The position numbers were made by a program, and so were the translations under genes. The notes beneath the pieces were generated by a model, which was given only the letters and a program-made list of their open reading frames with translations, ran no database searches and was not told the DNA's origin. Of a stretch of 57,639 bases of DNA, positions 25,382 to 32,861 are shown piece by piece. How positions within the stretch are numbered: the stretch's first letter is position 1; each line of letters opens with the position of its first letter. This stretch comes from AV69 sp036498205 (lineage in GTDB: Bacteria; Verrucomicrobiota; Verrucomicrobiia; Chthoniobacterales; UBA10450): NCBI GenBank assembly GCA_036498205.1, contig DASXIC010000113.1, forward strand, positions 1-57,639, given 5' to 3'.

Positions 25382-27205
25382 GGGGGAGGACGACGGCGAC
25401 GCTGTCACGTTCGCGGCACCAGCACGGATAAGCCTCTTCCTCTCTTTTCTCGTCTCAGCTTCGGAATTGGGATTGTTCGGGGCCGAAGGAGATGTTGTTG
25501 GATTCGACGGGACTGGGAAGCGATGTTCGAGACCTTTCCGACGATCATCAGGTGAAGCCGAGCTTTCGCCAGGCGTTGCTGATGGCGCCGGACTGATTGT
25601 GGCGGACGGCATCGGCACAACCGACTGCTTTTCCAATTGTCGGGCGATGCTTTTAAACTTCCTGCGTCGTTCGTCAGGGGCGGGTCCCAGTGGTTGCCCC
25701 TGGGCCGCCGCCGGCGGCACACTTGTTTCCTGCCCAGGGGTAGTCGCTGCCACAGAGCTCGAAGCATTCGGTGTCGCTGACAGGGAAGGAGCTGAGGGGG
25801 TTAGCGCCGGCGGTCTCGCTTCGGGCGTAGCGGCGAAAACTGTGGCAGTCGGAGGCGCAACGGTTGTGGCCGCGCGAGCACCAGTTGAAGGAAGTGGCGT
25901 GATCATCGGTTTGTCAATCGCACGAGGCGTAAAAGCCGGGCGCGAAGTCACTTCTGGCTTCTCAGCGTAACCGGGAGCAGCACTCGCCGTCCTCGACGTC
26001 GCAGTTGCGGGTGGAGATGCTGCTATCGTTGCTCCGCTTGTCTCCGTTGGGCGAACAAATTTCTTAGGTGGGGCATCCGTCGGCGGAGTCGCCTCTGCTT
26101 TGATTTTGGCGCGCAGCTGCTCCGCTTCGCGTGTATTATCGATCGCGCCCCATCCTAAATCGACGCTGGCTTGCGCAATCGTTTGCTTGACCGTACGGGG
26201 CCGTTGCATCCCGCGTGCAGGTGCGATTACGGGTGCCGGAAATTGGACGACTTCACCTCGAACAATGGGCCGCTCTTCATTTGCCTGGATGCCAGCTTGC
26301 CGCTCGAGTCGCAAACGCTGAATGGGAATTCGGCTTTGCGCCTTCAGCTCATCATAGCTCGGTCCCTCATTAAGGATGCGACTGTTGGCGTAAGTGATTT
26401 TCGTAACGTTCGTCGTTTGATTGACAATTGTCGCGTTCTGCTGCTCGGGAAGGATGGCCCGCTCCATTCGTTGTTCCCCGAGCTGTTGCGCGCGGACAAA
26501 GACATATTGGTCGGGACCGACATCGTAATAACTATCGGACCAATTATGAATGCCATGCCGATGATCGAAGCGAGCCTCTGGCGGCAAGGGCGCCCAGCCA
26601 ACGTATTCGCCACCTTTACGCCATGAAACCCAAGCCGGTGCCCACTCGTCGCCAGGCACCCAAATCCATCCTATCCCGCGAATGCGTGTCCAGCGTCCGT
26701 AATGATAAGTTGCCCAGCCAAACGGTTCGTCGGAAATCCACGTCCATCCCGCGTCAGTATAAACCCAGCGCCCATTCGCGTAAGGTCGCCACTGACTGCT
26801 GGCCGCTTCGCGCGGCCGATAAACATAACCGTAGTCGCGTGTCTCCAACCAGTCGCCGTAAGGCTCAAGCTCGCTATAGAATATCGAGTAAGAGCCACTC
26901 GGTTCGCTATCTCGCGTTGAGCTCGTTCTGTTCTCGCCAGTCGCACGCAGGTCAGATCGCGAATCTTGCCCCTCGCGAGTCGTTGCCGCGTTTTCCCGAT
27001 CCTGGCGGAGGGCCTGCTCCCGTGCGTTGAGTTCCGCTGCACGTTGATCAAGCTGCTGGGTTTGCGCTTGCTGACGTTCCGTCGCCAGGCGTTGTTGGAC
27101 TTCACGGTCGATCTCCGCGCGTCGCTCTTCATCGGTCTGCTGTTTCTGGCAGGCAACAAGCGACACGAAGACCGACAGTAACAAGATCGGGAAAATTTTG
27201 TTCAT
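25361..27205 (-). CDS. DUF6600-like lipoprotein
   Basis: A 614-residue lipoprotein with signal peptide and lipobox SLVAC (Cys 19). A Glu/Gln/Arg-rich coiled coil (22-75) follows. The aromatic domain (about 110-215) has PYGDWLE, GYVYRP, WRPYANGRWVYTDAGW, YHYGRW, WVPGDEWAPAWVSW and GYVGWAPLPP-like segments, typical of DUF6600 proteins. The last 300 residues are low-complexity Pro/Ala/Thr/Ser, ending in a basic patch. A cell-envelope structural role is inferred. Its 3' end overlaps the ligase gene on the other strand. Confidence 0.8.
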   Translation of the reverse strand: MNKIFPILLLSVFVSLVACQKQQTDEERRAEIDREVQQRLATERQQAQTQQLDQRAAELNAREQALRQDRENAATTREGQDSRSDLRATGENRTSSTRDSEPSGSYSIFYSELEPYGDWLETRDYGYVYRPREAASSQWRPYANGRWVYTDAGWTWISDEPFGWATYHYGRWTRIRGIGWIWVPGDEWAPAWVSWRKGGEYVGWAPLPPEARFDHRHGIHNWSDSYYDVGPDQYVFVRAQQLGEQRMERAILPEQQNATIVNQTTNVTKITYANSRILNEGPSYDELKAQSRIPIQRLRLERQAGIQANEERPIVRGEVVQFPAPVIAPARGMQRPRTVKQTIAQASVDLGWGAIDNTREAEQLRAKIKAEATPPTDAPPKKFVRPTETSGATIAASPPATATSRTASAAPGYAEKPEVTSRPAFTPRAIDKPMITPLPSTGARAATTVAPPTATVFAATPEARPPALTPSAPSLSATPNASSSVAATTPGQETSVPPAAAQGQPLGPAPDERRRKFKSIARQLEKQSVVPMPSATISPAPSATPGESSASPDDRRKGLEHRFPVPSNPTTSPSAPNNPNSEAETRKERKRLIRAGAANVTASPSSSPSTAPER

Positions 27206-27279
27206 CGTTGCTTAGACCCTTGGCCTTTTGTGTTATTCGAAAAAACGATGCGCCAGTGGTCGCGTCTGGCCACCTCTTT

Positions 27280-27474
27280 TTACGGTGTCGTCGATGGGGC
27301 CGGCGTGGGAGTAAAACGGATCACAGTCGTCGACTCAATTCGGTCGCGATGCAGATTCTGCCAATTCGCGTAAATCGAAACCAAAGCAATTACGAGCACG
27401 ACGGCGAGTATTGCTGCGAGCGCCCCCCTTGAGATGGGCCTGTCTTCGTCCCGGTCGTCTTTTTTATCCATCAA
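27280..27474 (-). CDS. Small single-helix membrane protein
   Basis: A 64-residue protein: an acidic/basic start (MMDKKDDRDEDRP), one hydrophobic helix (about 18-36) and a short Pro/Thr tail. No family is recognised. Its start lies within the last 11 bases of plsC, indicating cotranscription. An ATG at 27471 is equally possible. Confidence 0.5.
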   Translation of the reverse strand: MMDKKDDRDEDRPISRGALAAILAVVLVIALVSIYANWQNLHRDRIESTTVIRFTPTPAPSTTP

Positions 27475-28081
27475 TCGTTAACTTTGAGATTTCCTCCATC
27501 ACACGTTGACTGATTTGCAGGTAAAGGTCTTTTCCTCGTCCACTGACATCGCCCTGGGTGAAATAGATTGGGTTGCCTACGACGACGGTGATTGGATGAA
27601 AGCGCAATCTGCCCCCGCCCCTTGGGAGCGCTTCGTGGGCGCCGAAGATTCGCATCGGCACCACCGGTGCGAGTGTTTTTGCGATGATAAAACCGAGCCC
27701 AGGCTGGGCTGGTTGCAAATCTCCGTCCAACGTGCGCGACCCTTCCGGGAAAACCAGGGCGGCTTCTCCGGCGCGCAAAATTCGCAGCAGAGCCTTCAAC
27801 GCGCTGCGATCGCCTCTTTCCTGATCGACGGGAATGACGTTCACTTTGGGAAGAATGCGACCGAGAACCGGAATCTGTAAGAGCGTTTTGCGCGCGAGAA
27901 AATAAATCGCTCGCTGGCAGGCGATGCCGGCGAGTGGCGGATCGAGATAGCTCTGGTGATTCATCGCGAGAATGACCGGTCCAGTTTGAATCATCCTTTC
28001 CGGATGCAGAACACGGTAACGAAAAAAAACCTTTCCAATGAATTTGGAGAGGTTGTAGCCGACCCAGTACCACGGACTCAT
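27464..28081 (-). CDS. plsC: 1-acyl-sn-glycerol-3-phosphate acyltransferase PlsC
   Basis: A 205-residue acyltransferase that adds the second acyl chain to lysophosphatidic acid at the inner membrane. The catalytic NHQSYLD (HX4D) lies near residue 36, and the phosphate-binding PEGSRT near 113. GLGFIIAKT and PVVPMRIFG follow, as in the family. The length is short but normal for small PlsC proteins. The start overlaps the cmk stop by four bases. Confidence 0.9.
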   Translation of the reverse strand: MSPWYWVGYNLSKFIGKVFFRYRVLHPERMIQTGPVILAMNHQSYLDPPLAGIACQRAIYFLARKTLLQIPVLGRILPKVNVIPVDQERGDRSALKALLRILRAGEAALVFPEGSRTLDGDLQPAQPGLGFIIAKTLAPVVPMRIFGAHEALPRGGGRLRFHPITVVVGNPIYFTQGDVSGRGKDLYLQISQRVMEEISKLTIDG

Positions 28082-28746
28082 CGACGACTTGCAGCCGATT
28101 CAGTTTGCAGTCCGCGCTCCGTCAATTTGCGCAGGATTTCCTCGACTACTTCCCCGATCGCAAGGTCCGACGTGTCTATTACCTCCGCGTCGGATGCCAC
28201 GATTAAAGGCGCGGTCCGGCGCGAAGAATCTGCTCGATCGCGAAGTGCGATCTCGTCCCGTTGTCCCTGTGCTCTGCGCCGATTGACTCGCACTTCCGGG
28301 GTAGCATCCAGAAAAAATTTGAAAGGTGTCTCCGGGAAAACAACGGACCCGATATCGCGACCTTCAATGACGACGTCGCGATCGGCCGCGCAATGACGCA
28401 GCTGCGCGTTCACAATTTCTCGGACAAGCGGAATCCGGCTTACAAATGAGACGGCGCTGTTGACATCGTCACCATAAAGATGAGCAGACGGATCGATGGT
28501 ATCGATGGAAATATGCGCCTCGTCATTGATTACTTTGCAAACGAGGACCGTCTTTTCGGCGAACGCGACGAGAGCAGGATAATCTTCTACTGCGACTCCG
28601 CAGTCCAATCCTCGCCACGTTACCGCGCGATACATCGCGCCTGAATTGACGTAACAATATCTGAGCCGCTTCGCCAGAGCACGCGCGACGCTGCTTTTCC
28701 CCGAAGCGGCTGGGCCATCAATTGCAACCACATGATGCGCAGACAT
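28078..28746 (-). CDS. cmk: Cytidylate kinase
   Basis: A 222-residue (d)CMP kinase. The P-loop IDGPAASGKSS is at residues 9-19, and NSGAMYRAVTW and GRDIGSVVFPE are also diagnostic. RAQGQRDEIALRDRADSSR in the lid region completes the core. The ATG at 28746 is 64 bases after aroA; an open frame further upstream overlaps aroA and is not coding. The order aroA-cmk-plsC is a common bacterial arrangement (often followed by rpsA, absent here). Confidence 0.94.
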   Translation of the reverse strand: MSAHHVVAIDGPAASGKSSVARALAKRLRYCYVNSGAMYRAVTWRGLDCGVAVEDYPALVAFAEKTVLVCKVINDEAHISIDTIDPSAHLYGDDVNSAVSFVSRIPLVREIVNAQLRHCAADRDVVIEGRDIGSVVFPETPFKFFLDATPEVRVNRRRAQGQRDEIALRDRADSSRRTAPLIVASDAEVIDTSDLAIGEVVEEILRKLTERGLQTESAASRR

Positions 28747-28810
28747 GAGAATCGGCGCAAAGGCGCGCCCGCCAGATTGGTGCGCGTGAACGGCAGCAAA
28801 AGCAAGCCCG

Positions 28811-30163
28811 CTACTGCTCCGCCATCGGAGTGAGGGAGAGCGAACCGATAACTGGAGTGCTCGCTTGAGCGTGCTTTGGGCTAATAAACTCTTCAATCGC
28901 CTTGGCAAAGCCCGGGTAGGAGACCTCAATGCATTCGGCGTCTTGAATGATGGTGTCGCCCTCGGCGAACAGACCGGCAATGGCGAAGGCCATCGCGATT
29001 CGATGATCGCCAAAACTCGCGACACGGCTCCCGCGCAGCGGGGCCGGCCCATGAACTTCCAGTCCGTCGTTGAGTTCGATGACCTGTGCGCCCATGGCAC
29101 GAAGATTATGCGCGATGGCGGCGATGCGGTCCGTTTCTTTGACTCGCAGCTCTTGAGCGTGGCGGATGATTGTCGTGCCATGGGCGAGAGCGCCCGCGAC
29201 AGCGAGGACAGGCAGTTCGTCGATCAACTGCGCAACCTCCTTTCCTTGGATGACCGTGCCCTTCAGCATCGCGCCCGTAACTTCGACAATTCCGCGCGGC
29301 TCGAGCTGATCCACATTTTCCACTGCTTCTCTCACTTGCGCGCCCATGCGAACGAGAACGCCCAACACTGGAGTGCGCGTCGGGTTCAATCCCAAATTGC
29401 GCACCAGAAGATGTCCGCCCGGTTGGGCTGCCGCTGCCGTAAGCCAATAAGCCGCTGAGGAAAGATCGCCTGGAATGTTGAAGTCTCTCGATTCGGGAAC
29501 TTGTTCTCCGAAAATTCCAATCATTCCATTTTCGGCCCGCGTTGTCCGGACAAAGAAATAGCGAAGCATCAATTCGGTATGGTTGCGGGTCGGAGCGATT
29601 TCGGTCACCGTGGTTTTGCCCTTGGCAAAAAGCCCCGCGAGCAGAATCGCGCTTTTTACCTGCGCGCTGGCGACCGGGATCTCGTACTTAATGCCCCGTA
29701 GCGAACCGCCGCGAATTAGCAGCGGAGCGGTTTCCTCCGGGCCCTCGGCGACAATGTTTGCACCCATTCTTCGCAAAGGTGCAATCACCCGGTCCATCGG
29801 ACGTTTGGATAAGGAGGCGTCGCCGACAAGCCTGCTTTCGAACGTTTGTCCTGCAAGCAGTCCGGCCATCAGCCGCATGGTTGTCGCCGAATTTCCGCAG
29901 TTAATCTCACGCGCGGGCGGGCTGAGGACCCTCTTTTTCCCGTGCACGATGATTGTATTGGGCTCAGGCTCATCAATCCTGATTCCCAAGCTTCGCAAAG
30001 CCTCAAGCGTTCGACGGCAATCGTCCGCGTTGAGAAATCCATCGATCCGGCAAACGCCGTTGGACAATGCCGCGATAATCGCCGCGCGATGGGAAATGCT
30101 TTTATCGCCGGGAACGGTGATTTCCGTATCGATGTGCGGTGCGCGTCTTACCCGAAGGTCCAT
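28811..30163 (-). CDS. aroA: 3-phosphoshikimate 1-carboxyvinyltransferase (EPSP synthase)
   Basis: A 450-residue shikimate-pathway enzyme that joins shikimate-3-phosphate and phosphoenolpyruvate. Key segments: GDKSISHRAAI near residue 20, CGNSATTMRLMAGLL, GDASLSKRPMDRVI, and the catalytic region with DHRIAMAFAIAG. It is full length. The residue after CGNSA in the PEP-site loop is Thr rather than the more usual Gly (CGNSGTT), a change reported in glyphosate-tolerant class II enzymes; tolerance here is inference. Confidence 0.94.
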   Translation of the reverse strand: MDLRVRRAPHIDTEITVPGDKSISHRAAIIAALSNGVCRIDGFLNADDCRRTLEALRSLGIRIDEPEPNTIIVHGKKRVLSPPAREINCGNSATTMRLMAGLLAGQTFESRLVGDASLSKRPMDRVIAPLRRMGANIVAEGPEETAPLLIRGGSLRGIKYEIPVASAQVKSAILLAGLFAKGKTTVTEIAPTRNHTELMLRYFFVRTTRAENGMIGIFGEQVPESRDFNIPGDLSSAAYWLTAAAAQPGGHLLVRNLGLNPTRTPVLGVLVRMGAQVREAVENVDQLEPRGIVEVTGAMLKGTVIQGKEVAQLIDELPVLAVAGALAHGTTIIRHAQELRVKETDRIAAIAHNLRAMGAQVIELNDGLEVHGPAPLRGSRVASFGDHRIAMAFAIAGLFAEGDTIIQDAECIEVSYPGFAKAIEEFISPKHAQASTPVIGSLSLTPMAEQ

Positions 30164-30207
30164 TTGGTTTCAGTTGCCAGGCGCGCCCTGTGAGACGCGG
30201 AGGCACA

Positions 30208-30225
30208 GCATCCGATAACGGATGC
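30208..30225. other. Perfect 7-bp hairpin between the lipoprotein gene and aroA
   Basis: GCATCCG (30208-30214), loop ATAA, CGGATGC (30219-30225). It lies in the 95-base gap upstream of aroA. No T-run follows on either strand, so it is not a clear terminator; it could be a transcript-end or leader hairpin. Confidence 0.4.
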
Positions 30226-30258
30226 GCTTGTCCAGCAAGTCGGAATTCGCCGCGGTGT

Positions 30259-30651
30259 TTAAGGCACCAGAAAAATCTTGTTCGTGTACGGGTCTTTTAC
30301 TTCGGTCCCGGGCGGGAAACCGCGGACGTCGACATAACCTTGATTCGGGGCGTATGGGCTGGTGACAAAACCGGGTTTGTTTGGAACTGGGACTCCGTAA
30401 GGCAAATCGCCTTTGGTGGCGCGGGTAGTGGGCGAAGCTGAAGCTTCCGGCGGCGCGCTTTCCACCGTCGTAGTGTCCGGAGGAGGTGCTGGTGGTTGAT
30501 TGGGATTGTAGGGCTGCTGAACGTTCTCGGTATCCAGCCGAGTGTTGGAATAGCGGGCCACGTGGCGGCCGCGGACTGGCGGTTCATCCACATCGCTGCA
30601 GGAAGCGAAAGCAAAAATGCCGAGGAAGAGCAGCCACGGTAAACGTTTCAT
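30259..30651 (-). CDS. Lipoprotein with a C-terminal SPYxPxxGYVDV domain
   Basis: A 130-residue lipoprotein: signal peptide with FASC lipobox (Cys 18), a Pro/Thr-rich linker and a conserved C-terminal tail of about 45 residues. The tail (KPGFVTSPYAPNQGYVDV, then GTEVKDPY and KIFLVP at the very end) is nearly repeated in the lipoprotein at 56862-57356. The two are clearly paralogues sharing a mobile terminal domain. Its function is unknown. Confidence 0.7.
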   Translation of the reverse strand: MKRLPWLLFLGIFAFASCSDVDEPPVRGRHVARYSNTRLDTENVQQPYNPNQPPAPPPDTTTVESAPPEASASPTTRATKGDLPYGVPVPNKPGFVTSPYAPNQGYVDVRGFPPGTEVKDPYTNKIFLVP

Positions 30652-30801
30652 AAGATCGATTGGACGAGAGCGATTCTTTGTAATTCAACCGCAAACTCCT
30701 GACAACCGCTAAATAGCGCGAATTGGAGCAGGTCACATTTTTGCAAATCATTTCGATCAATACATGTCGCTCGCATCTGTTGTTCGAATGTAGTGTGACT
30801 G

Positions 30802-31974
30802 ATGATTTCTGTAGAGAAACCGATTTTGGTAGTGGACGACGACAATATTAGCCGGCGTTTACTCGTGCGTACGCTCACCGCCAGCGGATACCGCTGCGAG
30901 GAGGCGGCCAGTGGAATTGATGCGCTTGCCCGGTTACGGGACGAACCGCCAGCGCTGTTGTTATTGGATTATGACATGCCGGGTTTGGATGGCGCGGAAG
31001 TGCTCAAGCAAATGCGCGCCGATCCAGCGCCGGTAATCGCGCAAATTCCCACCATTATGCTGACTGGCCATGGCAGCGAAGAAAGTGAAGTGCTTTGTCT
31101 CGAAGCTGGCGCGGATGATTTTGTAACGAAACCGGTTCATCCAGCGGTCTTACGCGCGCGCATTGAAACTCAACTGCGACTGCGCTCCATGCGCGATCAG
31201 TTAATGAAACAGAACGAGGAACTGGAAGCGTGGCGCCAAAATCTGGAGCAGGATCTGGCGGCCGCACGTCTCACTCAACAATCCTTGATTCCTGCAAAAC
31301 CGCTCGTCTTGCCTGGATGGGAAGTAGCCGCACTCTATCGGCCCGTCATTCAAGTCGGAGGCGACATTTACGGTTGGCTGCCAATGCGGGACAAACGAAT
31401 GCTTTTCTGGATCGCTGACGCTACTGGTCATGGTGCGGCGGCGGCTCTACTCACAACCCTGGCAAAGTTGCTTTTCCATCACGCCAGTGTCGAAAACGAG
31501 CTGCCGGCAGAAATCATGCGCGCGGTCGATCGCGATTTTCGCAGTATCCTCGGAGCGCGCGTATTCATGACGGCGATGTGTGTCGCGCTCGATTTCCGAA
31601 CGGGAGCGGCCAGTATCGTTGGCGCCGGTCACCCGCCTTTGCTGATAGCACGGCGCGAGGGCACTACGGAATCCATTTCGTCCTCATCGCCTCCTCTAGG
31701 ATTAGTCTCGCGCTCGGATTTCACCGAGACCTCCTTGCAGCTAGAGAATGGTGATTTGTTCCTTTTGTACACGGACGGACTTTACGGGTCCCCTAACGGT
31801 CATCATCGCCGCCTGACGCCGGCCCATCTGGCGAAACGTTTGCACCCTGCGCCCCCAGATGCGGAATCGCTGCTGCGCCGACTTTGCCGCGACGCGGTGC
31901 CCTCCGCAAATGGCCAATCGCCTGCTGATGACATCGCCGCCCTGGCCGTTCGGAGACGCGACGGGCCAAATTAA
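30802..31974 (+). CDS. Response regulator with PP2C/SpoIIE phosphatase output
   Basis: A 390-residue cytoplasmic protein. A receiver domain (about 6-125) has DDD near the start, the phospho-acceptor Asp in LLLDYDMPG and Lys in FVTKPVHP. A coiled-coil linker (130-165) leads to a SpoIIE-type phosphatase (about 165-385) with GGDIYGW, DATGHGAAAA, GAGHPP, YTDGLYG and ADDIAALAV. It resembles RsbU/RssB-type regulators that control an anti-anti-sigma factor through phosphorelay input. It is the second such phosphatase in the window; no STAS gene is adjacent. Confidence 0.9.
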   Translation: MISVEKPILVVDDDNISRRLLVRTLTASGYRCEEAASGIDALARLRDEPPALLLLDYDMPGLDGAEVLKQMRADPAPVIAQIPTIMLTGHGSEESEVLCLEAGADDFVTKPVHPAVLRARIETQLRLRSMRDQLMKQNEELEAWRQNLEQDLAAARLTQQSLIPAKPLVLPGWEVAALYRPVIQVGGDIYGWLPMRDKRMLFWIADATGHGAAAALLTTLAKLLFHHASVENELPAEIMRAVDRDFRSILGARVFMTAMCVALDFRTGAASIVGAGHPPLLIARREGTTESISSSSPPLGLVSRSDFTETSLQLENGDLFLLYTDGLYGSPNGHHRRLTPAHLAKRLHPAPPDAESLLRRLCRDAVPSANGQSPADDIAALAVRRRDGPN

Positions 31975-32034
31975 TTTTTTCAGAGGCAAAATTTAGTGTT
32001 GCCCTGCTCCGGTCTTCGGTATTAATGAGCCATC

Positions 32035-32322
32035 ATGCCGAAAACCAAAGCCAAGAAATCTTCTTCCAAACGCAAGCCGAACGCAGCGTTCATGCGCCCC
32101 GTCCAGCCTGATGATAAACTCTCTGCCATTGTCGGCTCGAAGCCTATCCCGCGCTCCGAGTTGACAAAAAAATTGTGGGATTACATCAAGAAACATGGGT
32201 TGCAGGACAAAAAGAAACGAACTCAGATCAACGCTGATGATTCGCTTCGCCCAGTCTTTAACGGAAAGAGCCAGGTCAGCATGTTTGAAATGACCAAGCT
32301 CGTATCCGGTCACATCAGATAA
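32035..32322 (+). CDS. SWIB/MDM2 domain protein
   Basis: A 95-residue protein. A basic tail (KTKAKKSSSKRKP) precedes a SWIB domain covering nearly all the rest: LSAIVGSKPIPRSEL, TKKLWDYIKKHGLQD, KRTQINADDSLRPVF, SMFEMTKLVSGHI. SWIB domains are best known from eukaryotic chromatin remodellers, but stand-alone forms occur in Chlamydiae and other bacteria. DNA or protein binding is inferred; the basic tail favours nucleic-acid contact. A terminator follows. Confidence 0.9.
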   Translation: MPKTKAKKSSSKRKPNAAFMRPVQPDDKLSAIVGSKPIPRSELTKKLWDYIKKHGLQDKKKRTQINADDSLRPVFNGKSQVSMFEMTKLVSGHIR

Positions 32323-32342
32323 ACTTCTCAATATCGTAATCG

Positions 32343-32374
32343 GAAGCCCGGTGTCATTGCGCCGGGCTTCTTTC
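32343..32374 (+). terminator. Rho-independent terminator after the SWIB gene
   Basis: The perfect 9-bp stem GAAGCCCGG (32343-32351) / CCGGGCTTC (32362-32370) has a 10-base loop and is followed by TTTC. It lies 20 bases after the stop codon. Confidence 0.75.
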
Positions 32375-32423
32375 ACTCAATCGGCCGACTTGCGTAAAGC
32401 GAGTCTTCGGCAGAGGGTTGTAT

Positions 32424-32861
32424 GTGAAAAAATTGCTTGCTTGCAGTGTTGCCGTTTTCCTTTCGGCAGCCTTTGCCCATGCGGATCTCGATTGGCTGAC
32501 GAACTATGACACGGCCAAGACGAAGGCGAAATCGGACAACAAGCTCATGTTGCTCGACTTCACCGGGTCGGACTGGTGTGGCTGGTGCAAGCGGTTGAAC
32601 GCCGAGGTTTTCTCGAAGCCGCAATTTCAGGATTACGCGGCCAAGAACCTTGTTTTAGTCGAACTCGATTTTCCAAAAGCCAAACCACAAAGCGACGACG
32701 TAAAGAAGCAAAATATGCAGTTGGCCAGCCGCTACCAGATTGAAGGTTTTCCGACCGTGATTGTCCTCAATCCGGACGGTAAAAAGGTCGGTGAGCTCGG
32801 CTATATGGAAGGCGGCCCCGACGCTTTTATTGCTGCGCTGGAGAAGTTGCGAAAAAGCTAG
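32424..32861 (+). CDS. Exported thioredoxin-like protein
   Basis: A 145-residue protein with a signal peptide (LLACSVAVFLSAAFAHA) and a thioredoxin fold related to the thioredoxin_7/DsbD-gamma group. The active site is SDWCGWCKRL, the second strand has LVLVELDFPKAK, and the cis-Pro loop is EGFPTVIVLN. It should act on disulfides in the periplasm. The start is GTG at 32424, six bases after AGAGGG; a TTG at 32418 is less likely. Its TAG stop overlaps the convergent histidine-kinase stop (CTAG). Confidence 0.85.
   Translation: MKKLLACSVAVFLSAAFAHADLDWLTNYDTAKTKAKSDNKLMLLDFTGSDWCGWCKRLNAEVFSKPQFQDYAAKNLVLVELDFPKAKPQSDDVKKQNMQLASRYQIEGFPTVIVLNPDGKKVGELGYMEGGPDAFIAALEKLRKS

Noticed and set aside
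28750..29181. N-terminal extension of cytidylate kinase
   Set aside because: The open stretch overlaps aroA on the same strand in another frame and its sequence is Ser/Arg-rich with no kinase similarity; the ATG at 28746 starts the P-loop domain.
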